Assembly: GCF_013149295.1 (NCBI RefSeq)
Contig: NZ_JABGCB010000007.1
Location: 62,001 to 126,000 of the forward strand
DNA length: 64,000 bases
Direction: 5' to 3'
Origin: Novosphingobium sp. SG751A
GTDB taxonomy: Bacteria; Pseudomonadota; Alphaproteobacteria; Sphingomonadales; Sphingomonadaceae
A model generated the notes under the pieces. The model did no database searches. It saw nothing but the letters and a program-made list of their open reading frames with translations, and had not been told where the DNA came from. This document shows positions 46,222 to 55,137 of the stretch, in pieces; the first letter of the stretch is position 1; the number at the start of each line of letters is the position of its first letter. Both the position numbers and the translations under genes were made by a program.

Positions 46222-47265
46222 ATGGATTATCGCCCGCTTGGCACCACCGGCCTCTCGGTCAGCGCCGTCTGCCTTGGCACCATGACCTTCGGCTCGCAGA
46301 ACACCGAAGCTGAAGCGCATGAACAGATCGAGGTTGCGCTCGACCATGGCATCAATTTTCTCGACACCGCCGAGATGTATCCCGTCACCCCCACGCGCCC
46401 GGAAACCTTTGGCCGCACCGAGGAATATCTGGGCACGTGGATCGCCGGGTCGGGCAAGCGCGACAAAATCGTGCTGGCCAGCAAGGTCTCCGGCCCCTCG
46501 CGCTTCTTCCCTCTGCGCGGGGGCGACAACCGGCTCGACCGGCGCAATATCGAGGAGGCCATCGAGGGCAGCCTGAAGCGGCTCCAGACCGATTATCTCG
46601 ACCTCTATCAGCTCCACTGGCCCGACCGCAGCGTGCCGATGTTCGGCGGGCGCGGCACGCAGGCGCTCACCGATGCGCCCGAGGCCGTGGCGCTGGAGGA
46701 AACCATTTCCGTGCTGGAGGATCTGGTCAAGGCGGGCAAGATCCGCGCCTTTGGCGTCTCGAACGAGACGCCATGGGGTGTGTCCGAGGCGCTGCGCCTG
46801 CACCGCGACAAGGGCCTGCCGCGCGTGGCCTCGATCCAGAACGCCTATAATCTGCTCAACCGCGTGTTCGAAGTGGGCCTGTCGGAATTTGCCCTGCGCG
46901 AAGGCGTGGGCCTGCTGGCCTATTCGCCGCTGGCCGCCGGGCATCTGTCGGGTAAATATCTGGGCGGGGTGGTGCCGCCCGGTTCGCGCGTCGATGTGGC
47001 CAAACAGTTCACCCGCTATTTCACCGTGAACCAGCAGCAGGCCGCCGCGCGCTATGTGGCCGTGGCGCAATCCTTTGGCCTGACCCCGGTGCAACTGGCG
47101 CTGGCCTTCGTCTACAGCCGTCCCTTCGTCACCAGTTCGATCATCGGGGCGACCAGTGTCGAGCAGCTTAAAACCGACATCGCCGCCAGCCTCACCCCCC
47201 TGCCGGAGGAAGCGCTGACGGCGATCAACGAAGTTTACAACCTCTATCCGGACCCCTGCCCCTGA
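46222..47265 (+). CDS. Aldo/keto reductase (Tas-like)
   Basis: NADPH-dependent TIM-barrel reductase of 347 residues. Catalytic Asp-Tyr are in LDTAEMYPV, Lys in ASKVSG and His in LYQLHWPDR, the last typical of the Tas/AKR11-12 kind. The start at 46222 gives the canonical MDYRPLGTTGLSVS; the upstream in-frame part is low-complexity and not conserved. Divergent from cysK. The substrate is not predictable. Confidence 0.9.
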   Translation: MDYRPLGTTGLSVSAVCLGTMTFGSQNTEAEAHEQIEVALDHGINFLDTAEMYPVTPTRPETFGRTEEYLGTWIAGSGKRDKIVLASKVSGPSRFFPLRGGDNRLDRRNIEEAIEGSLKRLQTDYLDLYQLHWPDRSVPMFGGRGTQALTDAPEAVALEETISVLEDLVKAGKIRAFGVSNETPWGVSEALRLHRDKGLPRVASIQNAYNLLNRVFEVGLSEFALREGVGLLAYSPLAAGHLSGKYLGGVVPPGSRVDVAKQFTRYFTVNQQQAAARYVAVAQSFGLTPVQLALAFVYSRPFVTSSIIGATSVEQLKTDIAASLTPLPEEALTAINEVYNLYPDPCP

Positions 47266-47275
47266 TTATAGGCCC

Positions 47276-47986
47276 TTAATAGCTGATATCGTAAGCCGGG
47301 GGCGGCGGTGGCACGAAATGGCCGCCATGATAGACCCACCAGGTCAAGCCCCCGGCCAACACCAACGCAATGGCAAGGCGCCACAGCGGCGCGCCCTTGG
47401 GCTGCTCCACGGGTTCTTCATAGGTCTTTTTGCCCGTCACCATCGGGGGCACCAGCCGCTCCTTCTTCGCCACGGTGTAAAAGATGACCGCGCCCAGATG
47501 GATAATCACCATCAGCACGATCAGGTTAAACCCGACCTCGTGCAGATCGGTCAGTTTTTCGGCCAGATCGGACCCCACCCAATAATTGAGCGGCCCCGAA
47601 TAGGTGGCGTCAGTATCGGTGGCAAACAGGCCCAGCGTGACCTGCGCCGCCATCAGCCCCAGCAGGCCCAGCACCGAAAGCGCGCCCAGCGGATTATGGC
47701 CGATCACCGGGCCGCCATCGGCCCCGCGGCCGCTGCGCAGATAGGCCAGGATCGCGCCCGGCCCTTTTACAAAGCTGGCAAAGCGCGCGGTCTGGCTGCC
47801 CAGAAAACCCCAGATGATGCGAAAGCCCACGATGAACACCAGCGCGATGCCCAGCTTGATATGCAGGTCCATCTTGCCCGCCTTATACGTGGCCCACATC
47901 GCGGGCACGAGCAACACCACGCTCCAGTGAAACAGACGCACCGGCAGATCCCATAGCCGGATGGTCAGCGACTTGTTCTGATCCAT
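47276..47986 (-). CDS. Cytochrome b561-type membrane protein
   Basis: Diheme cytochrome b of 236 residues with four to five helices. The likely heme His are in RLFHWSVV, DLHIKLG, DLHEVGFN and VIIHLGAV, as in Ni/Fe-hydrogenase cytochrome b-like proteins. It ends in a Pro-rich tail. It follows a cytochrome c-prime gene on the same strand, a frequent pair, so quinone to c-type electron transfer is likely. Confidence 0.87.
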   Translation of the reverse strand: MDQNKSLTIRLWDLPVRLFHWSVVLLVPAMWATYKAGKMDLHIKLGIALVFIVGFRIIWGFLGSQTARFASFVKGPGAILAYLRSGRGADGGPVIGHNPLGALSVLGLLGLMAAQVTLGLFATDTDATYSGPLNYWVGSDLAEKLTDLHEVGFNLIVLMVIIHLGAVIFYTVAKKERLVPPMVTGKKTYEEPVEQPKGAPLWRLAIALVLAGGLTWWVYHGGHFVPPPPPAYDISY

Positions 47987-48001
47987 AATGGACCCCCCAT
48001 C

Positions 48002-48030
48002 AAAAAGGCGCCCGACCTTGGCCGGGCGCC
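48002..48030 (-). terminator. Terminator between cytochrome c-prime and cytochrome b genes
   Basis: Hairpin GGCGCCCG / CGGGCGCC followed on the minus strand by five T. It lies 27 bases past the c-prime stop and may limit read-through into the cytochrome b gene. Confidence 0.75.
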
Positions 48031-48056
48031 CCAGAATTTCAGCTCAAAAGGACCGA

Positions 48057-48509
48057 TCAGTCCTTGTTCTTGAACTTTTCATGGCAACCCTTGCAGGTGC
48101 CGCCCAGCGTGCCCATCGCCTTGCCCGCAGCGGCCAGATCGCCCGAGTCAGCGGCGGTCTTGAAACCCTTGGCAGCAGCCGAGAAATCAGCAGCGGCCTT
48201 CTTGAAACCAGCCTGATCGGTCCAGATTTCAGCCTTGGCGGCGGTCTTCACGCCGCTTTCCGCGCCGGTGCCCTTGGGGAACCAAGTGCCCAGCTTGTCG
48301 GCATAACCGGCAACGGTGGTGGCGCTGGCCTTGATGATGGCGGCGTCAGGCGTGCCCGACTTGAACGAATCGCCCGCGCCCTTCATCGCCTTGCCCATTT
48401 CCTTGAGCGACTTCTGACGCGCTTCAATGGTCTGGGCCGGAGCCGCCGCCTGAGCCGCCACGGCCACGCCCAGCGCGAGCGCGCCAATCATCATCGAAAT
48501 CTTGCGCAT
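48057..48509 (-). CDS. Cytochrome c-prime
   Basis: Periplasmic four-helix-bundle cytochrome of 150 residues with heme attached near the C-terminus (CKGCH), the hallmark of the c-prime family. Signal peptide ends AQAA. GGGAGA precedes the start at 48509; an upstream in-frame extension is unsupported. These proteins bind NO or CO and may buffer nitric oxide or carry electrons. Confidence 0.9.
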   Translation of the reverse strand: MRKISMMIGALALGVAVAAQAAAPAQTIEARQKSLKEMGKAMKGAGDSFKSGTPDAAIIKASATTVAGYADKLGTWFPKGTGAESGVKTAAKAEIWTDQAGFKKAAADFSAAAKGFKTAADSGDLAAAGKAMGTLGGTCKGCHEKFKNKD

Positions 48510-48632
48510 AAATTCTCCCGATCTCTTTCGGGCACAGCGCAAAAGCCGCCCCCGACCAGCCTTAGGGGTCGCTTCTGGCCATGGTAAAGTCAAGTCTCGG
48601 AATGTCGTCAAATGTATTCAAAATGCTGATGC

Positions 48633-49562
48633 TCACTTGAGTTTCACCCCCGGAACGTCCTCAGGCAGGGGGATAAATTCATGCTCGCCCGGCACCGGGC
48701 CAAAGCGACCCTCGCGCCAATCCTGCTTGGCCTGTTCGATGCGGTCGGCGCGGCTGGAAACGAAATTCCAGTAAACATAGCGTTTTTCGGCAAAAGGCTC
48801 GCCCCCGATCAGGAAGATGCGGGCACCGTTCGCGCTGGAGATCACCACCTCGGCGCCGGGCTTGAAGATGATAAGCTGACTGGTGGCAAAGCTGCCCTCC
48901 TGCCCCTCGACGGCAACCTCGCCATGCACCACATAGGCGGCGCGTTCAACATGATCGGCGGCCAGACGGTAACGCCCGCCCGGGACAAGCACCAGATCAC
49001 CGCAAAGCACATCGGAATAGGTCTTGACCGGCGAGACCATCCCGTCAATCTGCCCGGCGATCACCGAAAGATGGAAACCCTTGTCGCCATCGCGCGGGAT
49101 GCCCCCGGCGCCATAGTGAAAGAATTCGGGCGCGGTTTCCTCATATTGCGTGGGCAGCGCCAGCCATGTCTGCAAACCGAACAGCCCGCCCTGCTGGCCG
49201 CGCAGGCCCTCTGGCGTCCGCTCGGAATGGACGATGCCCTGCCCCGCCGTCATCCAATTGACCGCGCCCGGTTCGATCACCTGCTCACTGCCCAGCGAGT
49301 CCTTGTGCATGATCGCCCCGTCCAGCAGATAGGTCAGCGTGGCAAGGCCGATATGGGGATGGGGCCGCACGTCCAGCGCCTGATCGGGGGTAAAGGCCAC
49401 CGGCCCCATCTGGTCGAGGAAAATGAAAGGCCCCACCATCCGCCGCCCGGCATTGGGCAAAGCGCGGCGGACATTGAACCCATCGCCCAGATCGCGCAGG
49501 GGCGGCACGATCATCATCTCGACGGGGCTGTTGGCGGCAAAATCAGGCGTAAGATCGGTCAT
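48633..49562 (-). CDS. Pirin family protein, long form
   Basis: Double-cupin protein of 309 residues. The metal site of the N-terminal cupin is RPHPHIGLATLTY plus HSERTPEG, as in pirins with quercetinase-type activity. The C-terminal cupin ends with AEKRYVYWNFVSSR. The real function is unknown; redox-sensor or dioxygenase roles are described for the family. It lies 27 bases after the second pirin gene on the same strand. Confidence 0.9.
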   Translation of the reverse strand: MTDLTPDFAANSPVEMMIVPPLRDLGDGFNVRRALPNAGRRMVGPFIFLDQMGPVAFTPDQALDVRPHPHIGLATLTYLLDGAIMHKDSLGSEQVIEPGAVNWMTAGQGIVHSERTPEGLRGQQGGLFGLQTWLALPTQYEETAPEFFHYGAGGIPRDGDKGFHLSVIAGQIDGMVSPVKTYSDVLCGDLVLVPGGRYRLAADHVERAAYVVHGEVAVEGQEGSFATSQLIIFKPGAEVVISSANGARIFLIGGEPFAEKRYVYWNFVSSRADRIEQAKQDWREGRFGPVPGEHEFIPLPEDVPGVKLK

Positions 49563-49589
49563 GGGGGCCTCTCCTTCTTTCCGGGCGCT

Positions 49590-50288
49590 TTATGCGGTTT
49601 CGACCAGCACGATTTCGGCATCATCCAAAGCGGTGATACGCAGATTTTCCTCATCGGCAATGGCCACGCCATCGCGGGGCTGGGCGGCAATGCCATTGAC
49701 CTCGATCCGGCCGGTGGCCGACACCAGATAGGCCTTACGCTCTGCCCCAAGCGGGTAATCGACGCTCTCGCCCGCGCGGATCGTGGCGCCCAGAACGCGC
49801 CCCTGCGTGCGGATCGGCAGGGCGTCGGCATCGTCGCCATAACCGCTGGCCAGCACGACCATTTGCCCGGCGCGATCGCCGCGCGGGAATTGCTTGGCGC
49901 CCCAGCTTGGCGCGCCGCCGCGCGTGGCGGGCTGGATCCAGATCTGGAACAGCGTGGTCACCTCGTCCTCAAGGTTATATTCGGCATGGGTGATGCCCTC
50001 GCCCGCGCTCATCACCTGAACGTCGCCGGCGGCGGTACGGCCGGTGTTGCCCAGGCTGTCCTTATGCGTGATCGCCCCGGTGCGGACATAGGTGATGATT
50101 TCCATGTCGCGGTGCGGATGCGGCGGAAAGCCCGACTTGGGCGCGATCGTATCGTCGTTCCACACACGCAGAGGCCCCCACTGCATACGGGCGGGGTCGT
50201 AATAATCGGCGAAGGAAAAATGGTGATTGGCGTCCAGCCAGCCATGATTGGCATGGCCAAGGCCGGCAAAGGGGCGAAGATCGATCAT
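49590..50288 (-). CDS. Pirin family protein, YhhW-like
   Basis: Bicupin of 232 residues, like E. coli YhhW quercetinase. Metal-binding residues are in PPHPHRDMEIITY and in GITHAEYN. The start at 50288 follows GGAGAAAG; the frame is open upstream without homology. Operon with the long pirin; a LysR gene lies divergent 114 bases away and probably controls both. Confidence 0.9.
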   Translation of the reverse strand: MIDLRPFAGLGHANHGWLDANHHFSFADYYDPARMQWGPLRVWNDDTIAPKSGFPPHPHRDMEIITYVRTGAITHKDSLGNTGRTAAGDVQVMSAGEGITHAEYNLEDEVTTLFQIWIQPATRGGAPSWGAKQFPRGDRAGQMVVLASGYGDDADALPIRTQGRVLGATIRAGESVDYPLGAERKAYLVSATGRIEVNGIAAQPRDGVAIADEENLRITALDDAEIVLVETA

Positions 50289-50402
50289 CGGCTTTCTCCA
50301 GTGCGCCGCTGTATGGATACGCGGCTGTTGGGGCCAAGATAGGGATTGCGCCGCGCAAAGAAATGGCAATGATGGAAAAGCATCGGTGAAAGGATTTTAC
50401 CA

Positions 50403-51314
50403 ATGAGCTTGCCGGATCTTGAGGCATGGGCGATCTTTGCCAAGGTGGTCGAGCATGGATCGTTTGCCGGGGCGGCGGGGGCCTTGGGCCTGTCCAAACC
50501 CACCGTGTCCAAGGCGATGACGCGGCTGGAAATGCGACTTGGCGTGCCGCTGCTGCATCGCACCTCGCGCCGCCTTGCGCTGACCGAGAGCGGCAAGGGT
50601 GTGCTGGACCGCGCACGCCGCATCCTGTCCGATGGCGAGGCCGCCGAGGCCGAGGCCAGCGCGCAAGGGCTCACCCCGCGCGGCACCGTGCGCCTTGCCG
50701 TGCCGATGAGTTTCGGCCTGCGCCATGTCGCGCCGATCCTGCCGGAATTCATGGCGGCCTATCCGCAGGTTTACGTCGATCTCGATCTGTCGGATGCGCT
50801 GGTCGATGTGGTGGGGGGCGGGCATGACGTGGTGCTGCGCATCGCGGGGCTGGAGGATAGCTCGCTGCGCGCGCGTCGCCTGTGCAAAGTGCGCCGACCG
50901 CTGGTGGCCAGCCCCGGCTTTCTGGCCGCCCATGGCGCACCGGAGCACCCGCGCGATCTGGCCGCCCTGCCCGCGCTGCTCTACTCCAATCTGGCCACGC
51001 CGGGGGTGTGGCGGTTTTCGCATGTTTCGCAGGGCGACTATATCGTCACCGTCGAAAGCCGCCTCTCGGCCAACAATGCCGATGCCCTCACCCCCGCGCT
51101 GCTGGCGGGCAAGGGCATGGCGCTCCAGCCCGACTTCATGGTCTGGGAACATCTCTCCAGCGGGGCTCTGGTCGAAGTCCTGCCCGAATGGCGCATCCCC
51201 GATATTGCGCTGCATCTGGTCACACCGCCGGGCAGCTTGCGGCCTGCGCGGGTGGTGGCGTTGATCGAGTTTCTGGCCGGGAGGCTGGCGGGGGCGGAGT
51301 GGGCCAGGGATTGA
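50403..51314 (+). CDS. LysR-family transcriptional regulator
   Basis: 303 residues. N-terminal helix-turn-helix ([25 protein letters not shown], about 14-38) and C-terminal periplasmic-binding-like effector domain (from about 90). Closest to the CrgA/DhcR-like group by the [14 protein letters not shown] segment. Divergent from the pirin genes; oxidative or electrophile signals are known for such pairs elsewhere, but the effector here is unknown. Confidence 0.92.
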   Translation: MSLPDLEAWAIFAKVVEHGSFAGAAGALGLSKPTVSKAMTRLEMRLGVPLLHRTSRRLALTESGKGVLDRARRILSDGEAAEAEASAQGLTPRGTVRLAVPMSFGLRHVAPILPEFMAAYPQVYVDLDLSDALVDVVGGGHDVVLRIAGLEDSSLRARRLCKVRRPLVASPGFLAAHGAPEHPRDLAALPALLYSNLATPGVWRFSHVSQGDYIVTVESRLSANNADALTPALLAGKGMALQPDFMVWEHLSSGALVEVLPEWRIPDIALHLVTPPGSLRPARVVALIEFLAGRLAGAEWARD

Positions 51315-51331
51315 AGGGGGTAAGGGTTTAG

Positions 51332-51538
51332 ATGCGAGGGTCCAGACCCTCGCGCTTCCGTTACTGCCTGCGTTGCGCATAGGGTTCAGCATTGGGTGTT
51401 GGGCGCTGGGGCTTTAACTTTAGGGTCGCCCTCTCCGCGCCGCAGGCTTTAATGATATGGCCCACCCCGGCGATCTTGCCACCACCCCAAAAATGGGATT
51501 GCAAAGGGACGAGTCCCTTTGCCCGCCGGAGGCAAAAC
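51332..51538. repeat. Dispersed intergenic repeat, copy 2
   Basis: Same layout as 44147-44380. GCGAGGGTC hairpin at 51334-51353, block TGCGTTGCGC, block GCAGGCTTTAA, then CCACCCC and the hairpin GCAAAGGGAC / GTCCCTTTGC at 51501-51522 followed by GCCCGCCGG. It ends 4 bases from the stop of the minus-strand gene at 51543, the same position relative to a stop as copy 1. Confidence 0.85.
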
Positions 51539-51542
51539 CTTT

Positions 51543-52940
51543 CTAACTCTCCGCCAACCCAAACGGCGCCACCCCCCGGCGATAATCCTCCGCCATCACC
51601 TCACGCCCGATGGGGGGCAAGGCCCGCGCCGCACAATCGGGGCGATGACACAAGCGACACGACACCCCGATGGGCGCTGCCTCGACGCGGCGCGGATCGG
51701 CCCCTTCGGCATAGATCAGACGGGGCGCATGTTCGGCGGCGCAGGCAAGGGCAACGGCGCGCAGGATGCGGGGCTGGCGATAACCTCCGCCGCCCGATTC
51801 GACTGTGCGGGCGATGGAGAAGAAGCGCTGGCCATCGGGCAGTTCGAGCCATTGGGTGTGGACGCGGCCCGGCGCGGCAAAGGCATCGTGGACATTCCAG
51901 AGCGGGCATCCGCCGCCGTGGGAGGCGAAGGGGAAGCCCGCGCCATCGAGCCTTTTCGAGATATTGCCCGCTGCATCGAGGCGCAGGAAGAAGAAGGGCA
52001 CTTTTTCCGCGCCCGGCTTGTGCAGCGTGGTCATGCGGTGGGCGGTTTGTTCAAAACTCGTGCCGAACAGGCGGGCGACGGCCTCGATGTCATAGCGGCG
52101 CTCCTCGACCGCGCGGGCGAAGGCGTCATAGGGCATCAGGATCGCGGCGGCGACATAGCCCGCCAGCGCGCGGCGAATCAGGTTCGATGTCGTCTGGCTG
52201 GCGAACCCGCCCTCGCGGGTCAGGGCGTTGATGTCGCCCCGGCATTCCTGATAGGCGATTTGCAGCGCCGCCTGAAACCGCGCCGTATTGGCCGAGAGCG
52301 TATCGACCAGCAGCAATTGCTGATTATGCCGGTCAAAGCGGCGGATCGCGCCCATCATCACATGGTCGGGCAGGCTGCGGGTGCGGATGCCGTGGCGCTG
52401 GGCCAGATAGGCTTTGGGATCGCCCGATTCGGCCACCAGAGCGGCGATGCCCTCGGCGCGCGCATCGAGCGAGGGGAACCAGTTACGGCGCGAGGAAATG
52501 AAGCGCCGCGCCTCGGCCACAGGGTCAGGCGTCTGGCTGCCACCGCCCGCAGAAAGGTCGGCAAGGGCAGCCTGTTCGCGCGTATAGGCGCCGTGGAGCC
52601 GCAGCAAGGCCTCGGAAATGCCGGGGAAGGAGGTGGCCAGATCGGCAACCTCCAGCGCGGGCAGGTCGATATCGGCAAAGATCGGATCGCGCAGCACGTC
52701 CTGCAACCGGCGGCCATAATCGGCGCCCTCGTCGCCGCCCAGATCGTCGAGGTCGAGGCGGTAAGCCCGCGCGAGGCGCAGCACGAGATCGGCGGTAAAG
52801 GGCCGCTGGTTGCGCTCGAGCAGCGCGACATAGGAGGGCGAGATCTCCAGATCGGCCGCCATCGCCTGCTGCGTCAGGCCCAGCTCGCGGCGCAGGCGTT
52901 TGAGTCGGGGGCCCATATACAAAGGCTTAGGTCCGGACAT
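51543..52940 (-). CDS. RamB/ScfR-like XRE regulator with IrrE-like and DUF2083 domains
   Basis: 465 residues. N-terminal helix-turn-helix (GLTQQAMAADLEISPSYVALLE, about 21-42), a central IrrE-like region, and a C-terminal acyl-CoA-sensing-type domain with a Cys cluster (SCRLCHRPDCAARALPP). Regulators of this form control isocitrate lyase and related acetate or short-chain acyl-CoA genes (RamB in actinobacteria). Here it is divergent from aceA with a strong dyad in between. Some relatives act as repressors and some as activators. Confidence 0.88.
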   Translation of the reverse strand: MSGPKPLYMGPRLKRLRRELGLTQQAMAADLEISPSYVALLERNQRPFTADLVLRLARAYRLDLDDLGGDEGADYGRRLQDVLRDPIFADIDLPALEVADLATSFPGISEALLRLHGAYTREQAALADLSAGGGSQTPDPVAEARRFISSRRNWFPSLDARAEGIAALVAESGDPKAYLAQRHGIRTRSLPDHVMMGAIRRFDRHNQQLLLVDTLSANTARFQAALQIAYQECRGDINALTREGGFASQTTSNLIRRALAGYVAAAILMPYDAFARAVEERRYDIEAVARLFGTSFEQTAHRMTTLHKPGAEKVPFFFLRLDAAGNISKRLDGAGFPFASHGGGCPLWNVHDAFAAPGRVHTQWLELPDGQRFFSIARTVESGGGGYRQPRILRAVALACAAEHAPRLIYAEGADPRRVEAAPIGVSCRLCHRPDCAARALPPIGREVMAEDYRRGVAPFGLAES

Positions 52941-52978
52941 GGCGGCATCCTCTCATGGTTGACTTGTCATGCCTATAC

Positions 52979-53011
52979 AACTTTACAGACAAAAGCTGTA
53001 AAGTTTTACAG
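52979..53011. promoter_or_regulatory. Operator candidate between the RamB-like gene and aceA
   Basis: Perfect inverted repeat AACTTTACAG / CTGTAAAGTT (52979-52988 and 52996-53005) with a 7-base spacer. It continues into a third half-site TTTTACAG, so CTGTAAAGTTTTACAG forms a second, nearly perfect dyad. It lies 39 bases from the regulator start and about 110 bases before aceA. Confidence 0.7.
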
Positions 53012-53120
53012 CCGCACCTCGCCACCAATTTTCTCGAATCGCGACCCGGCATAAACAGGCTTCAACAACGCAGACACCCATTCATTCATGGGCGCGTTAC
53101 ACCCAGCGGGAGTTGAAGCC

Positions 53121-54716
53121 ATGACGTATCAGTCCACCATCGCCGAAGCCAACACGGCCATTGGTCCTAACACCGACACGTGGAGCGGCATCGATGCGGC
53201 CAATGTGGCCCGCATGCGCCTTCAGAACCGCTTCCGCACGGGTCTCGACATTGCGCGCTATACCGCCAAGATCATGCGCGCCGACATGGCCGCCTATGAT
53301 GCGGACCCGGCCAATTACACCCAGTCGCTGGGCTGCTGGCACGGGTTCATCGGTCAGCAGAAGCTGATCAGCATCAAGAAGCATTTCGGCAGCACCAAGG
53401 GCCGCTACCTCTATCTTTCGGGCTGGATGGTGGCCGCACTGCGCAGCGAGTTTGGCCCGTTGCCGGACCAGTCGATGCATGAAAAAACCAGCGTGTCGGA
53501 TCTGATCGAGGAACTTTACACCTTCCTGCGTCAGGCCGATGCCCGCGAACTGGGCGGTCTGTTCCGCGAACTCGACGCCGCCAAGGCAGCCGGCGATGCG
53601 GTCAATACCCATCGTCTCCTGCACAAGATCGACGAGTTCCAGACGCATATCGTTCCGATCATCGCGGATATCGACGCCGGTTTCGGCAATGCCGAAGCCA
53701 CCTATCTGCTGGCCAAGAAGTTCATCGAAGCGGGCGCCTGCTGCATCCAGATCGAAAATCAGGTTTCGGATGAAAAGCAGTGCGGCCACCAGGACGGCAA
53801 GGTTACCGTTCCGCACGAAGACTTCCTCGCGAAGATCCGCGCGGTGCGTTACGCCTTCCTCGAACTGGGCGTTGACGATGGTGTGATCGTGGCCCGCACC
53901 GACTCGCTGGGCGCGGGGCTGACCAAGCAGATCGCTTTTGTCCGCGAAAAGGGCGACATTGGCGATCAGTACAACAGCTTCCTCGACTGCGACGAAGTGA
54001 CCGCCGATCAGATCACCCACGGCGACGTGCTGATCACTCGCGAAGGCAAGCTGATGCGTCCCAAGCGCCTGCCCTCTAACCTGTTCCAGTTCCGCACTGG
54101 CACCGGGGAAGACCGCTGCGTTCTCGACAGCATCACCAGCCTTCAGAACGGCGCGGACCTGTTGTGGATCGAAACCGAAAAGCCGCATATCGGCCAGATC
54201 GGCGGCATGGTCAGCCGCATCCGCGAGGTGATCCCGAACGCAAAGCTGGTGTATAACAACAGCCCCTCGTTCAACTGGACGCTGAACTTCCGCCAGCAGG
54301 TGTTCGATGCGTGGGTGGAAGCAGGCAAGGATGTGTCGGCCTATGACCGCGCCCGTTTGATGAGCGTCGATTATGACGCCACCGAACTGGCCATCGAAGC
54401 CGACGAACGCATCCGCACCTTCCAGCGTGACGCAGCGGCTCAGGCGGGGATCTTCCACCACCTGATCACCCTGCCCACCTATCACACCGCGGCGCTCAGC
54501 ACCGACAATCTGGCCAAGGAATACTTCGGCGAGGCCGGCATGCTGGGTTACGTCAAGGGCGTGCAGCGTCAGGAAATCCGTCAGGGCATCGCCTGTGTGA
54601 AGCACCAGAACATGTCGGGCAGCGACATTGGCGACGATCACAAGGAATATTTCTCGGGTGAAGCCGCGCTCAAGGCCGGCGGCGTCCACAACACGATGAA
54701 CCAATTCGCGGCGTAA
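53121..54716 (+). CDS. aceA: Isocitrate lyase
   Basis: Glyoxylate shunt enzyme that splits isocitrate into glyoxylate and succinate; needed for growth on acetate and fatty acids. 531 residues, the longer subfamily also found in pseudomonads. Catalytic Cys221 in EKQCGHQDGK; metal-binding IADIDAGFGN near 185; ARTDSLGAG near 265. The start at 53121 follows GGGAG. Fits the fatty-acid genes at the left of the window. No malate synthase gene is in the window. Confidence 0.96.
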   Translation: MTYQSTIAEANTAIGPNTDTWSGIDAANVARMRLQNRFRTGLDIARYTAKIMRADMAAYDADPANYTQSLGCWHGFIGQQKLISIKKHFGSTKGRYLYLSGWMVAALRSEFGPLPDQSMHEKTSVSDLIEELYTFLRQADARELGGLFRELDAAKAAGDAVNTHRLLHKIDEFQTHIVPIIADIDAGFGNAEATYLLAKKFIEAGACCIQIENQVSDEKQCGHQDGKVTVPHEDFLAKIRAVRYAFLELGVDDGVIVARTDSLGAGLTKQIAFVREKGDIGDQYNSFLDCDEVTADQITHGDVLITREGKLMRPKRLPSNLFQFRTGTGEDRCVLDSITSLQNGADLLWIETEKPHIGQIGGMVSRIREVIPNAKLVYNNSPSFNWTLNFRQQVFDAWVEAGKDVSAYDRARLMSVDYDATELAIEADERIRTFQRDAAAQAGIFHHLITLPTYHTAALSTDNLAKEYFGEAGMLGYVKGVQRQEIRQGIACVKHQNMSGSDIGDDHKEYFSGEAALKAGGVHNTMNQFAA

Positions 54717-54726
54717 TCCACTCCGC

Positions 54727-54765
54727 AGGGGCGGCCTCAGTAGGCCGGGGCCGCCCTACTTTTTG
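54727..54765 (+). terminator. Terminator of aceA
   Basis: Hairpin GGGCGGCC / GGCCGCCC followed by TACTTTTTG. Confidence 0.8.
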
Positions 54766-54799
54766 AATTATCAACCCTTCTTGCATGAGGAGAAAGACG

Positions 54800-54970
54800 A
54801 TGACGACCCAAGTTCGCGAACCCGCCCGCGCCCGTGCCGTCCTCTCGACCGAGGACTTCCGGCTCTTGCAGGAAGCGGTACTGTTCTACCTGCGCGAGCA
54901 TGAAGATGCTCCGGGAACTGCAAAGTTCTCCAATCTTTATCACCGGTTGGGCAGCGTGACGCGCCGATAA
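54800..54970 (+). CDS. Small hypothetical protein downstream of aceA
   Basis: 56 residues, not recognised. The ribosome site GAGGAGAAAGACG directly before ATG at 54800 is strong. Mostly helical and charged: STEDFRLLQEAVLFYLREHED then KFSNLYHRLGSVTRR. No signal peptide. It has its own terminator at 55019. Coding is supported by the ribosome site and clean ending rather than by homology. Confidence 0.7.
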   Translation: MTTQVREPARARAVLSTEDFRLLQEAVLFYLREHEDAPGTAKFSNLYHRLGSVTRR

Positions 54971-55018
54971 GCCGGAAAAACAAGTTTCGTTTAGACTCCT
55001 GGGGAGGAGTTGACTTGG

Positions 55019-55050
55019 GGCCCGCCGGAGCGATCCGGCGGGCCTTCCTT
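55019..55050 (+). terminator. Terminator after the small ORF
   Basis: Perfect 11-base stem GGCCCGCCGGA / TCCGGCGGGCC with a GCGA loop, followed by TTCCTTTAT. Confidence 0.75.
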
Positions 55051-55137
55051 TATGCGCGGGCCGCTACTTTCATCTTTGTCAATTACGCGCATCCTGATAC
55101 ACCCCTGCCCGTCACGGATATTGCGGGGGCAATCGGC

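Noticed and set aside
53097..54704. Minus-strand open frame of 535 codons opposite isocitrate lyase
   Set aside because: Antisense shadow of a strongly conserved enzyme; no ribosome site or family features.
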